Shown piece after piece: positions 16,956-24,636 of a DNA stretch of 64,000 nucleotides. Position 1 is the stretch's first letter; every line of letters begins with the position of its first letter. A model generated the notes under the pieces. That model was not told the DNA's origin. It was given only the letters and a program-made list of their open reading frames with translations, and did no database searches. The stretch is from assembly GCA_913061265.1 (NCBI GenBank), contig CAJXVS010000007.1, positions 62,001 to 126,000 of the forward strand, written 5' to 3'. Made by a program: the position numbers and the translations under genes. The DNA is from an uncultured Halobacteriovorax sp. (GTDB lineage Bacteria > Bdellovibrionota > Bacteriovoracia > Bacteriovoracales > Bacteriovoracaceae).

Positions 16956-17675
16956 ATGGGAGCTCACAAGCTCGACATTGAATTTGAAGACGACGATGAA
17001 CTCAAGGCTCGGGAAGCCGAGACCAAGAAGAAGAAAGCGGCTGAAGATAAACACGCCGCCGACATGGGTGAATTAGAGTTTGATGTAGACGACGGAGACG
17101 ACGAAGAAGAAGTCACGTCACCTACTGCAGCAGCCACTACTGAAGCGGTGGCGCCTGCACCTGCGCAAAAAGCAGCAGCTCCTCAGCAGCAAGCGCAGCC
17201 ACAGCAAAAGCAAGCGGCAGCTCAGCCTCAAGCTAGGCCTCAAGCGCAAGCGCAACAACAACAACAACAACAACCAACTAACGTCACGACTGGCGCCTAT
17301 ATGCATGCTTCTCCGGGAGCTGCAAATTATAATTTAGGTGATGAACTTAGGGGTGCCATTGGTGGTAACCGAATCTTAGAGATTGAACTACAAGCAAAAG
17401 TTGAGATTGCGGTGACTCATAGGTTAACAACAATTATTGCCGAGAGTGCTCAAGAGAATAAGGTATTAGAAAATAAAGTGAATAAGATCTTGGCCCAAGT
17501 TGCGGCGAAGGTTCCAGCTCTTAAAAAAGAATTAACGATGATTAAAAGATTGATGGCAGAGCATGCTGCCGTAGATAAAGAAAAGTTTCGCGAAGATGCG
17601 GCAAGCTCTGAAGCGAAAGCAAAAACAGCTGCACCGGCTTCTAGGCCTGCGCCAGCTAAGAAGAAAGCTAGCTAA
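16956..17675 (+). CDS. Gln/Ala/Pro-rich, partly disordered cytoplasmic protein
   Basis: A 239-residue protein without signal peptide. Residues 1-55 are strongly acidic with blocks of Asp/Glu and a KKKK patch. Residues ~56-105 are low-complexity Ala/Pro/Gln, ending in a run of seven Gln. Residues ~125-205 form a predicted helical region (NRILEIELQAKVEIAVTHRL...), and the tail is Ala/Lys/Pro-rich. It looks like a disordered linker between a charged head and a coiled-coil, possibly a scaffold. No family recognised. Good ribosome binding site. GC content is higher than in neighbouring genes, owing to Ala/Pro/Gln codons. Confidence 0.75.
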   Translation: MGAHKLDIEFEDDDELKAREAETKKKKAAEDKHAADMGELEFDVDDGDDEEEVTSPTAAATTEAVAPAPAQKAAAPQQQAQPQQKQAAAQPQARPQAQAQQQQQQQPTNVTTGAYMHASPGAANYNLGDELRGAIGGNRILEIELQAKVEIAVTHRLTTIIAESAQENKVLENKVNKILAQVAAKVPALKKELTMIKRLMAEHAAVDKEKFREDAASSEAKAKTAAPASRPAPAKKKAS

Positions 17676-17678
17676 TAA

Positions 17679-17861
17679 CTATCTTCCGCCACCAAGTATA
17701 GGTAGAGTTCCACCATTACCGCCATTCCCACCAGTACCGTCGTCACCGTGAGGTGGTTTCTTATCAACAGATGTAGTGTTCTTTGGAGAGCTTTCTCCAG
17801 AAAAAGCGCTAGGGGCGCTCACAACAGTAATTAAAAATAGGGCAATCAAAAGTGTTTTCAT
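17679..17861 (-). CDS. Small secreted Gly-rich protein (60 aa)
   Basis: A short gene supported by a good ribosome binding site (GAGGAAATT before ATG) and a textbook signal peptide (MKTLLIALFLITVVSAPSAFS). The mature part is only ~38 residues: a Ser/Lys/Pro segment followed by GDDGTGGNGGNGG. Such peptides are typically periplasmic or surface-located and disordered. Function unknown. It converges on the Gln-rich gene with a 3-base gap. Confidence 0.6.
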   Translation of the reverse strand: MKTLLIALFLITVVSAPSAFSGESSPKNTTSVDKKPPHGDDGTGGNGGNGGTLPILGGGR

Positions 17862-17997
17862 AATTTCCTCGATACCTAAGTTCTACTCCCTTTTAGGTGT
17901 GAGTCAAAAACAGCTACTCTATAATTTTTATTACCTTTTCGAATTTTCAAAGAGTTAAGTGCGTCATTGTAAGAAAAGTATCTTTCTATCAGACGAA

Positions 17998-18026
17998 ATT
18001 AAAAGGATCGGTTTCCTTTCGATCCT
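17998..18026 (-). terminator. Terminator of the M48 peptidase gene
   Basis: Stem GGATCG/CGATCC (18005-18010 and 18020-18025); read on the minus strand it is followed by TTTTAATTT. It lies 3 bases after the stop codon of the peptidase gene. Confidence 0.75.
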
Positions 18027-18028
18027 GG

Positions 18029-19267
18029 TTAATTCTGTAATTTCTCTAAATGCGCCACTCTAACTAAGGCCGGTGGATGACTATGATAGAAAGCTGAGTA
18101 AGTTGGGTCAGGGGTCAACGTACTTGCGTTGTCTTTATACATCTTAACTAAAGCCGTGATGAGGCTCTTTGGGTCTGAATGTTTAGAGGCGAACTCATCC
18201 GCTTCAAATTCATACTTTCTACTTGTATAGCTTGTTAGAGGAGTTAGGAAAAAAGTATAGAATCCGCTTACCATTGAAAAAAGTAAGAGGGCCATATGAG
18301 AAGAAGAAGTAGAAACTCCATGACCTTCATAAAAAGGCATCCAGTTATAGAGAAGACCAAGGATATAAAAACCAATAAAGCTAAAGATAACGGCCTTAAC
18401 TAATTGCTTCATAATATGTTTTCTTTTGAAGTGACCAAGTTCGTGGGCGAGGACCGCTTCAACTTCTTCAGCGTTCAGTGTTTTAATCAAAGTATCAAAG
18501 AAGACAATTCTTTTATTATCCCCAAAGCCTGTGAAGTAAGCATTTCCGTGAGAGCTTCGCATAGAAGCGTCCATGACAAAAAGGCCATTTGAAGTAAAGC
18601 CAGTTCTCTCTAAGAGGCCTAGAACTTTATCTTTTACATCGCCTTCTTCCATTGGGGAGAACTTATTAAATAAAGGAGCGATGAATCTTGGGTAGGCCCA
18701 AAGAAGGATGAATTGAATTGAAGTAAGAAAGGCCCAACCCGCAACCCACCAATAATTTCCAAGTGCACCAATCATCCAAAGAAGTCCGGCTAAAATAGGA
18801 AGGCCAATAATACATCCTAGGAGAAGTCCTTTAAGCATATCTGTGACAAAGGTCTTAGGAGTTGTTTTGTTAAAACCAAAACGCTCTTCGATAACAAAGG
18901 TTGAAAAGATACTTTCAGGAAGTCCTAGGATCATCGAGATCGCTCCGAAGATACCAAAGAAGATAAGCCCTGTTATAATAGGGCCTTTTTCGAAACTTTG
19001 AGAGAACTGATCTAAGGCCTCAAGGCCTCCGCCTAATGTCCAAATAAGTAAGAAGGCGTAACCTATAATCTTAAAGAAACTGGCGACATTGATCTTAGTA
19101 ATAGAATAGTCTGCTGCTTTTTGATGATCAGGAAGATCAATACTATGAGCGAACTTTTCAGGCACTGCATTTCGATTTGCTGCAATATGACGCTTGTTTT
19201 TTAGATCAAGCCAGGCTTCTACGAGACCTTTTGAGCAAAGAAAAAATAAAAAGACTTTTGTTACCAT
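18029..19267 (-). CDS. M48 family zinc metalloprotease (Ste24/CAAX protease-like)
   Basis: Integral membrane protease with several transmembrane segments. The zinc motif is VLAHELGHFKRKH (HExxH), and the third ligand Glu is in the YEFEADEFASKHS segment near the C-terminus, as in Ste24p. The family cleaves prenylated or misfolded membrane proteins; prenylation is not expected here, so membrane protein quality control is more likely. I placed the start at 19267, where AGGGAAC lies 8 bases upstream; the frame runs open to 19315. At ~412 residues the length matches bacterial Ste24 homologues. Confidence 0.93.
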   Translation of the reverse strand: MVTKVFLFFLCSKGLVEAWLDLKNKRHIAANRNAVPEKFAHSIDLPDHQKAADYSITKINVASFFKIIGYAFLLIWTLGGGLEALDQFSQSFEKGPIITGLIFFGIFGAISMILGLPESIFSTFVIEERFGFNKTTPKTFVTDMLKGLLLGCIIGLPILAGLLWMIGALGNYWWVAGWAFLTSIQFILLWAYPRFIAPLFNKFSPMEEGDVKDKVLGLLERTGFTSNGLFVMDASMRSSHGNAYFTGFGDNKRIVFFDTLIKTLNAEEVEAVLAHELGHFKRKHIMKQLVKAVIFSFIGFYILGLLYNWMPFYEGHGVSTSSSHMALLLFSMVSGFYTFFLTPLTSYTSRKYEFEADEFASKHSDPKSLITALVKMYKDNASTLTPDPTYSAFYHSHPPALVRVAHLEKLQN

Positions 19268-19375
19268 AGTGAGTTCCCTAATATACTGAAAACTGGGCAC
19301 TTGAATCTTCAGCATAGATGACTATATATTTGGGCTTTAGAATACCTAAACTTGTAATCCTTGGAAAGGCGGCAA

Positions 19376-20128
19376 ATGGTCATTCAGCTTTATACACATA
19401 GTTCACTTCGAAATTTTACCTATTTAGTTGAAGGCTCTGATGGGTTTTATTGCATCGATCCATTTGATGCAGCTCAGGTATTAGAGAATCTTCCTGGAAA
19501 ACTCCTCGCAGTAATCAATACGCATGAGCATTGGGATCATACTCAGGGAAACTCTGAGCTAGTCTCAGAGACCGGCTGTGAGGTTTGGGCCCATGAAAAT
19601 GCAAAAGGGAAGATCAAAGCGGTTGATAGATTCTTAAGTAAGGGAGAGGTGATCTCGCTTGGAGGTTCAAAGCAGTTCATTGTTATGGATACGCCAGGTC
19701 ATACTCATGCTCATCTTTGTTTGCTTTTAGTGGAAGATAAAAAGAAGCTGGCCGTCTTTACGGGAGATACTCTTTTTAATGCTGGGGTTGGGAACTGCCA
19801 CAATGGGGGTGACCCAGAAGTTCTATATAAAACTATTAGTGAGCAGTTTCAAGAAATGGACGATGAGATTCTTGTCTACCCAGGTCATGAGTATTTAGGT
19901 AATAACTTAAAGTTCACTCTTAACTTAGAGCCAACAAATCAAAAGGCCATCGATCTCACGCAAAAGTATGAAGAAGACAACCTTCTCGTCACAAATATGA
20001 AAACAGAGAGAGAGATCAATACTTTTTTAAGACTAGAAAATAGTGAGATCATCAATAATTTAAAAGGTAACACAGATAATAATAAACAAGTTTTTCTAAG
20101 ACTTCGAGAGCTTAGGAATAAATGGTAG
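19376..20128 (+). CDS. gloB: Glyoxalase II-like metallo-beta-lactamase-fold hydrolase
   Basis: Hydroxyacylglutathione hydrolase: hydrolyses S-lactoylglutathione to lactate and glutathione, the second step of methylglyoxal detoxification. The di-zinc motif THEHWDHTQGN, then DTPGHTHAHLCLL, FTGDTLFNAGVGNC, and the diagnostic YPGHEYLGNNLKFTLNLEPTN are all present. The start at 19376 sits after AAAGGCGG; a TTG further upstream is less likely. The peroxiredoxin gene follows after 9 bases, forming a stress pair. The frmA-frmB genes at 30-32 kb are a second glutathione-dependent aldehyde pathway in this window. Confidence 0.92.
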   Translation: MVIQLYTHSSLRNFTYLVEGSDGFYCIDPFDAAQVLENLPGKLLAVINTHEHWDHTQGNSELVSETGCEVWAHENAKGKIKAVDRFLSKGEVISLGGSKQFIVMDTPGHTHAHLCLLLVEDKKKLAVFTGDTLFNAGVGNCHNGGDPEVLYKTISEQFQEMDDEILVYPGHEYLGNNLKFTLNLEPTNQKAIDLTQKYEEDNLLVTNMKTEREINTFLRLENSEIINNLKGNTDNNKQVFLRLRELRNKW

Positions 20129-20137
20129 GAGAGAAAA

Positions 20138-20611
20138 ATGGCATTACCAAAAGTAGGAAATAAGGCCCCAGCATTTTCAATGCTAAATCAGAAAGGCGAG
20201 AAGGTTTCTTTAAAAGACTTCGCTGGAAAAAAGAATGTGGTTCTTTATTTCTACCCAAAAGCGATGACTCCAGGATGCACGGTTCAGGCCTGCGGGATTA
20301 GAGATTCAAAAAGAAAGTTTACAGCTAAGGACACTGTTGTTTTAGGTGTTAGCCCTGACGCTCCTGAGAGGCTTCAACGATTTATTGATAGAGATAAGCT
20401 TAACTTTGACCTTCTTTCAGACCCGGAACATAAGATTACTGAAAAGTATGGCATGTGGGGACTTAAGAAGTTCATGGGTAAAGAGTATATGGGTGTTATC
20501 AGAAGCACCTTTATCATCGGTAAAGACGGCAAGCTTAAGCTTATTATGGATAAGGTGAAAACAAAGACCCACCATGACGATGTCCTTGAATTTATTAAAG
20601 AAAACCTCTAA
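20138..20611 (+). CDS. bcp: Thiol peroxidase, PrxQ/Bcp type
   Basis: Cytoplasmic peroxiredoxin that reduces peroxides using thioredoxin. The 157 residues show the thioredoxin-like AhpC/TSA fold with FYPKAMTPGCTVQACGIRD: peroxidatic Cys47 and resolving Cys52 five residues later, the atypical 2-Cys arrangement of the PrxQ group. GVSPDAPERLQRF, LLSDPEHKITEKYGMWG and RSTFIIGKDGKL complete the family pattern. It is the second gene of a pair with gloB. Confidence 0.96.
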   Translation: MALPKVGNKAPAFSMLNQKGEKVSLKDFAGKKNVVLYFYPKAMTPGCTVQACGIRDSKRKFTAKDTVVLGVSPDAPERLQRFIDRDKLNFDLLSDPEHKITEKYGMWGLKKFMGKEYMGVIRSTFIIGKDGKLKLIMDKVKTKTHHDDVLEFIKENL

Positions 20612-20669
20612 GCCCTTGTAATAGTTTCAAGCCTTTTCATTGCCGCCTTTAGTTATGCTATAAGACGGC

Positions 20670-21446
20670 ATGAAAACTTCAATGATTTTAGTCCTTTTGA
20701 TCCTCGCTTCTTGCGGCCAAAGAGTTAGTGTCACAAGAACACCAAAAATCACCCCTGTTATTGATGAGCTTCTTGATAGCCCCGTCGCTATCTTTCAATC
20801 AGAGATGAATAAAATGAGTGAAGAGAGGAGCATCGATATGCCAACTCTTGATGAATCAATTCAGTACACAGCAGAATATAATATAACAAAGACTCTTGAA
20901 TTTCCTATTGAAGATGGTGGGGACAAATTCACTTGTAAGTATAGTTTTAAGAAAGTTCTCATCTCTGAGACCATCAAAGAAGTATCGATAAAGGACTATA
21001 GCATCATCAAAGTCTTTATTCCTGTTGAGCCTACTTACACAGGGGCTGAGATAACTTCTTGGAAAGCAAAATGTTTAGTGGCGCTTAATAATGGGGCAAA
21101 GTCAGTTAAGAATAATTATTCTATTGATACGCAGGTAGAAGCTTTTAAGAAATTTGTAAGAGTCAATCTTATTGATCCAGTTCAAAAATGCTTAAAGAGA
21201 ACTCCTCCTATATTCTATACTTGCGAAGTTGATAAACTTGAAGTGACACCAAGTTCAAATGATTTCTTAGATTTTTATAAAATGAACTTTGTCGCTAGGA
21301 TTAAAGGCAAAACGATTGGAATCAAAGCCTCCGTTAATTTTGAGAAGATCTATTTCTCAAATTATGGGATCTTTGGCTTTTCCTTTGATTCGTTGAACCC
21401 ATCAGGATTCTCCGGCATAACGAAGTTAACACTAGAAGATTGGTAG
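20670..21446 (+). CDS. Lipoprotein of unknown function
   Basis: The 258-residue product has a lipoprotein signal peptide ending in ILASC, so it is likely anchored in the inner or outer membrane. The mature part has alternating charged and hydrophobic segments, four Cys residues (KFTCKY, KCLVA, KCLKR, YTCEV) and probably a mixed alpha/beta fold. I do not recognise a domain. A short inverted repeat (GCCGCCTT/AAGACGGC, one mismatch) covers the promoter-proximal region. It precedes a secreted nuclease gene by 44 bases and may share its promoter. Confidence 0.7.
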   Translation: MKTSMILVLLILASCGQRVSVTRTPKITPVIDELLDSPVAIFQSEMNKMSEERSIDMPTLDESIQYTAEYNITKTLEFPIEDGGDKFTCKYSFKKVLISETIKEVSIKDYSIIKVFIPVEPTYTGAEITSWKAKCLVALNNGAKSVKNNYSIDTQVEAFKKFVRVNLIDPVQKCLKRTPPIFYTCEVDKLEVTPSSNDFLDFYKMNFVARIKGKTIGIKASVNFEKIYFSNYGIFGFSFDSLNPSGFSGITKLTLEDW

Positions 21447-21490
21447 CATTAAATCTTTCGTGGTAGCTTGAGGCCACCAAGGAGATTTTT

Positions 21491-22582
21491 ATGCGCTTAG
21501 TTGTTCTATTATTGGCCCTTTGTTTTTCACCCTCTATTCTTGCCTTAGAGAAATTCACCGTCTTAAGTTATAATGTCGAAAACTTTTTTGACACTAGTAA
21601 GGATGAAGGAAAGAACGACTGGACCTTCTTACCAAGTGAATTCAAGGGAAAGAAAGCTGAATGCGAAAAAATCGGTTATTGGCGTTATAAAGAAGCCTGT
21701 CAGCAAATTGATTGGACAGATGAAAAGGTTGATCTCAAGTTAACTCAAATTAAGAAATACGTTGAAAGCCTAAAGACCAAGCCTCAATTTATAGGCCTAA
21801 GTGAAATCGAAAATGAGGCCATTGTTGCTAAGATTGCTAAGAGTCTAGGCTATTCTAAGTTTGTTGTTTCAAAGTCTCCTGACAGAAGAGGTATTGATGT
21901 GGCCCTTCTCTTTAATGAATTAGATGATCTCAAGATGACATCGATGAGAGAACATGTTCTAAAAGATAAGTACTTTGTAAAAAAGCCTACAAGAAATATC
22001 CTAGAAGTTTCCTTCTTATTAAATAAAAAAGAAAAACTCACTTTCTTTGTTAATCATTGGCCTTCTTTAGGAAATCCTACAGAGGCGAGAATTGTAGCAG
22101 CATCAAGTCTTAAAAAAAGAATGCAGGCCTTAAATAAAAAAGGACATCATCTGATTGCCCTTGGTGACTTTAATACTATCCCAGAGAACAACCCAAGACC
22201 TTTTGAAGATGTTCTCTTAAAGAACACAGGCTTCTCTGATGTTCATGATCTCTTTATGAGTGATCGTAATATTGCTAAAGCGCTTAAGAAAGAGATGCCT
22301 CTTGGAACTTATTTTTACGCACCTAAAATGAGCTGGAATAGACTAGATAGAATTATTATCAATAAGAGGCTGAATGATGGGAAGAAGTTAGAGCTTGTTA
22401 AGAAGTCTTATTCAATTCATAACCCAAACTTTTCTACAACTGATCACCGTTATGAGAAAGGGGCAAACAAGGGAAGTATCATTAAGGGCGTTCCAGCTGC
22501 TTATGATCATAAGACCAATAGCCGCCGTAAAGCAGGTTACTCAGATCACTTTGGAGTGGTTGTAGAATTCTCTTATCTGTAA
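21491..22582 (+). CDS. Secreted endonuclease/exonuclease/phosphatase family protein
   Basis: Exported metal-dependent phosphodiesterase, most likely an extracellular nuclease. Signal peptide MRLVVLLLALCFSPSILA. EEP motifs in order: LSYNVENFFD, FIGLSEIEN (metal-binding Glu), FVNHWPSLGNP, LIALGDFNTIPEN (catalytic Asp/Asn), and a C-terminal YSDHFGVVVEF with the catalytic Asp-His. The layout matches secreted bacterial nucleases. In a predatory or scavenging bacterium it could degrade prey or environmental DNA (inference). Strong ribosome binding site AAGGAG. The last 10 bases overlap the convergent radical SAM gene. Confidence 0.88.
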   Translation: MRLVVLLLALCFSPSILALEKFTVLSYNVENFFDTSKDEGKNDWTFLPSEFKGKKAECEKIGYWRYKEACQQIDWTDEKVDLKLTQIKKYVESLKTKPQFIGLSEIENEAIVAKIAKSLGYSKFVVSKSPDRRGIDVALLFNELDDLKMTSMREHVLKDKYFVKKPTRNILEVSFLLNKKEKLTFFVNHWPSLGNPTEARIVAASSLKKRMQALNKKGHHLIALGDFNTIPENNPRPFEDVLLKNTGFSDVHDLFMSDRNIAKALKKEMPLGTYFYAPKMSWNRLDRIIINKRLNDGKKLELVKKSYSIHNPNFSTTDHRYEKGANKGSIIKGVPAAYDHKTNSRRKAGYSDHFGVVVEFSYL

Positions 22583-23373
22583 ACGGAGTAGATCTTAAGA
22601 CCAGTTTTTTCTTCGAGCTGGTCTTGGATTTCTAAGGCCCTTTTTTCATCAACCTTTTTTAAATCTCTAACTTCGTAATCAAAGATAAGCTCATGATTGC
22701 CTCGATTTTCTCTATGCCATGATAGGGGATAGGGTCTCTTTGGTGTATTTAACTGAACAGCATTAGGAGAGATTTTTTTTAAGAGAAGAGCCAAGTCTTC
22801 AAGGTGCTTATCATTGATAGGCATAAACATTGATTGAACTTCAATCTCACCTTTAAATTCTTTCTTTAGTTTTTCAATACCTTCTAGAACTCTCTCTAAA
22901 GTAATTCCCGGAGCCGGTCTATTGATAGACTTGAAGGTTTCTTCATTTGAGGCATCGAGCTTGACGATGATTTTATCTAACTTTAATAAATTTTTTCTTA
23001 CTGAATCATCAACCAAGTGAGTGGCGTTAGTTAAGATGTATTGGGGAAGCTCTGGTTTGATTTCTCTGATTCCGTCGATCATCTCCCCTAGGTTTAAAGC
23101 TAGGCTTGGTTCGCCTGAACCAGAGTAAGTAATAACATCAATAGGGATATCTTTTTTGATAAGCTCTTTAAAATCTTCCAGGACCTTTGAAGTAGGAACA
23201 TATTCTTTCACAAGGTCTGTGACCACTTCGATACTTCCAAGCTGGCAATAAATACAATTAAATGAACAAGTGCTGGTCTCAAAGATAGGATCGATACCGA
23301 GGCTCATTCCGAAACGCCAAGACTTTACCGGTCCATAAACAGTTTTGGTATTTGGAAACTTATTTGTCATCAA
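22573..23373 (-). CDS. Radical SAM domain protein
   Basis: A 266-residue radical SAM enzyme. The cluster motif is in STCSFNCIYCQLG (CxxxCxxC). The SAM-binding region is ITYSGSGEPSLALNLG, followed by YILTNATHLVD and IVKLDASNEETFKSINRP. Close relatives are often annotated as wyosine-base-formation-like or simply radical SAM proteins. The substrate is unknown. Its start overlaps the end of the upstream 84-aa gene by 14 bases, so the two are coupled and may form a functional pair. Confidence 0.9.
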   Translation of the reverse strand: MMTNKFPNTKTVYGPVKSWRFGMSLGIDPIFETSTCSFNCIYCQLGSIEVVTDLVKEYVPTSKVLEDFKELIKKDIPIDVITYSGSGEPSLALNLGEMIDGIREIKPELPQYILTNATHLVDDSVRKNLLKLDKIIVKLDASNEETFKSINRPAPGITLERVLEGIEKLKKEFKGEIEVQSMFMPINDKHLEDLALLLKKISPNAVQLNTPKRPYPLSWHRENRGNHELIFDYEVRDLKKVDEKRALEIQDQLEEKTGLKIYSVYR

Positions 23374-23614
23374 TCTTCTCCCTTAATCTAATTTCAATTG
23401 GGATCTCTAATCCGAGTGTCTCTATCAAGTGATCAAGTTCCTTTTCAAAACAGACGTGAGTTTTTATAGCGATGTCGCGAAAGCCTTCTCCGAGGGAGTC
23501 TTGTAAAGTAGAGTAAAATGATAAACCTTCATTGGCCTCCAAAGTAAAATAGACGAAGGCCGATTCTTCTTTTGGAACCCTAATAATTGTGTGAACTAGT
23601 TGGTTGTTTGCCAT
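23360..23614 (-). CDS. Small conserved protein, DUF4911-like
   Basis: An 84-residue cytoplasmic protein with the look of the DUF4911 family of delta-proteobacteria and relatives: HTIIRVPKEESAFVYFTLEANEGLSFYSTL then an amphipathic C-terminal half with a single Cys. Family assignment is by pattern only. It is the first gene of a two-gene unit with the radical SAM gene (14-base overlap), so a role related to that enzyme is possible. Confidence 0.6.
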   Translation of the reverse strand: MANNQLVHTIIRVPKEESAFVYFTLEANEGLSFYSTLQDSLGEGFRDIAIKTHVCFEKELDHLIETLGLEIPIEIRLREKIDDK

Positions 23615-23763
23615 TAAATTACCCTTATTTTCGTCCCTTCAAATATCATGCTTATTCGCCAATGGGTAGGAAAACTACCTTATTTCATTGACTTGAATTT
23701 GGTTGTCGTGAGAAAATTTAAAGACAATAGGCACATCTCCTTTAGAGGAGAAGTGATAGCGTC

Positions 23764-24621
23764 ATGGAGGACGAATTGAAGCCCCTTTTACCTAAAAGTC
23801 TTAATTTCGTATTGTTACAATTGGTCATCCTAAGTCTAGGAGTTGGACTTCTTGAGTCATGTTCTTGGGTAACAAGCAGGCGCAGCCTCTTTGGGGATGA
23901 CCCGAAGATTGAAAAGGAAAAAAAGGCCAATGAAGTAAAAGCTAAGAATGAGGCTTATAAGAAACAGGGTAAAACAACAGAAGTTCCTCGCGAAGAATAC
24001 GAACAACTAAAGTCAAAGTATGAATCTCTTCTTAACGGTGACTATGATAAGTCTAAGCTGAGTGACAAGCCTGTCTCTCAAGAGGATATGGGTAATGTTA
24101 ATGACCCTGCTCAATTAGTTGAACAATTGAAAACCGCTCCAGAAGTTAATAGCGGAGCAAAAGGTGAGCTAGCTGAAACAGTTGATGTCTTTGGAAAGAA
24201 TGGCATCGTAAGAAACTCAACGACGACTAGTGCCCCTAGAACAAACGGTCTTCAAAAACATGAAACTGATTTTGTCTCTGACTCAATTGAAAATGAAATA
24301 ACCAAACTTAGAGAAGCAGAAGGTCTTATTGAACGAAATAAATTCAATGAAGGGCTTAATAAACTAAAGGTTGTAGAGAACTCTACAAGTAGACAAGTAA
24401 GAGTAAGGGCCAAGTTTCTTCTTGGAGAGATCCTCTTTAAGCAAAAAGAGTATGATCTTGCTATGCAGGTCTTTGAAGAGATCATCAGTAAAGACGCTTT
24501 CTCTGGAATGGTCTTAAAGTCTCTTGGTCGCCTCATCGTTTGCTGTGAAAAACTAAAACAAGAAAAGAAACAACAACAATACTATTCTATTCTCCATGAC
24601 TTTTTTGAGTCAGGGGCTTAG
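23764..24621 (+). CDS. TPR-type lipoprotein
   Basis: The N-terminus contains a hydrophobic segment ending in LLESC, a plausible lipobox, then a long charged, probably coiled or disordered stretch (residues ~40-170), and a C-terminal ~100-residue helical part with tetratricopeptide-like repeats (VRVRAKFLLGEILFKQKEYDLAMQVFEEII). The start is uncertain: ATG 23764 has its ribosome binding site 13 bases away, while an in-frame TTG at 23776 follows GGAGG by 5 bases and gives a more usual signal peptide (MKPLL...). The LysM gene follows after 15 bases. The pair probably acts in the cell envelope. Confidence 0.7.
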   Translation: MEDELKPLLPKSLNFVLLQLVILSLGVGLLESCSWVTSRRSLFGDDPKIEKEKKANEVKAKNEAYKKQGKTTEVPREEYEQLKSKYESLLNGDYDKSKLSDKPVSQEDMGNVNDPAQLVEQLKTAPEVNSGAKGELAETVDVFGKNGIVRNSTTTSAPRTNGLQKHETDFVSDSIENEITKLREAEGLIERNKFNEGLNKLKVVENSTSRQVRVRAKFLLGEILFKQKEYDLAMQVFEEIISKDAFSGMVLKSLGRLIVCCEKLKQEKKQQQYYSILHDFFESGA

Positions 24622-24636
24622 TAGGGAATTATTTGA

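Noticed and set aside
17118-17306. Minus-strand Leu/Arg-rich ORF in the Gln-rich gene
   Set aside because: Shadow of Gln/Ala codons; lies wholly within the real gene and has no start signal.
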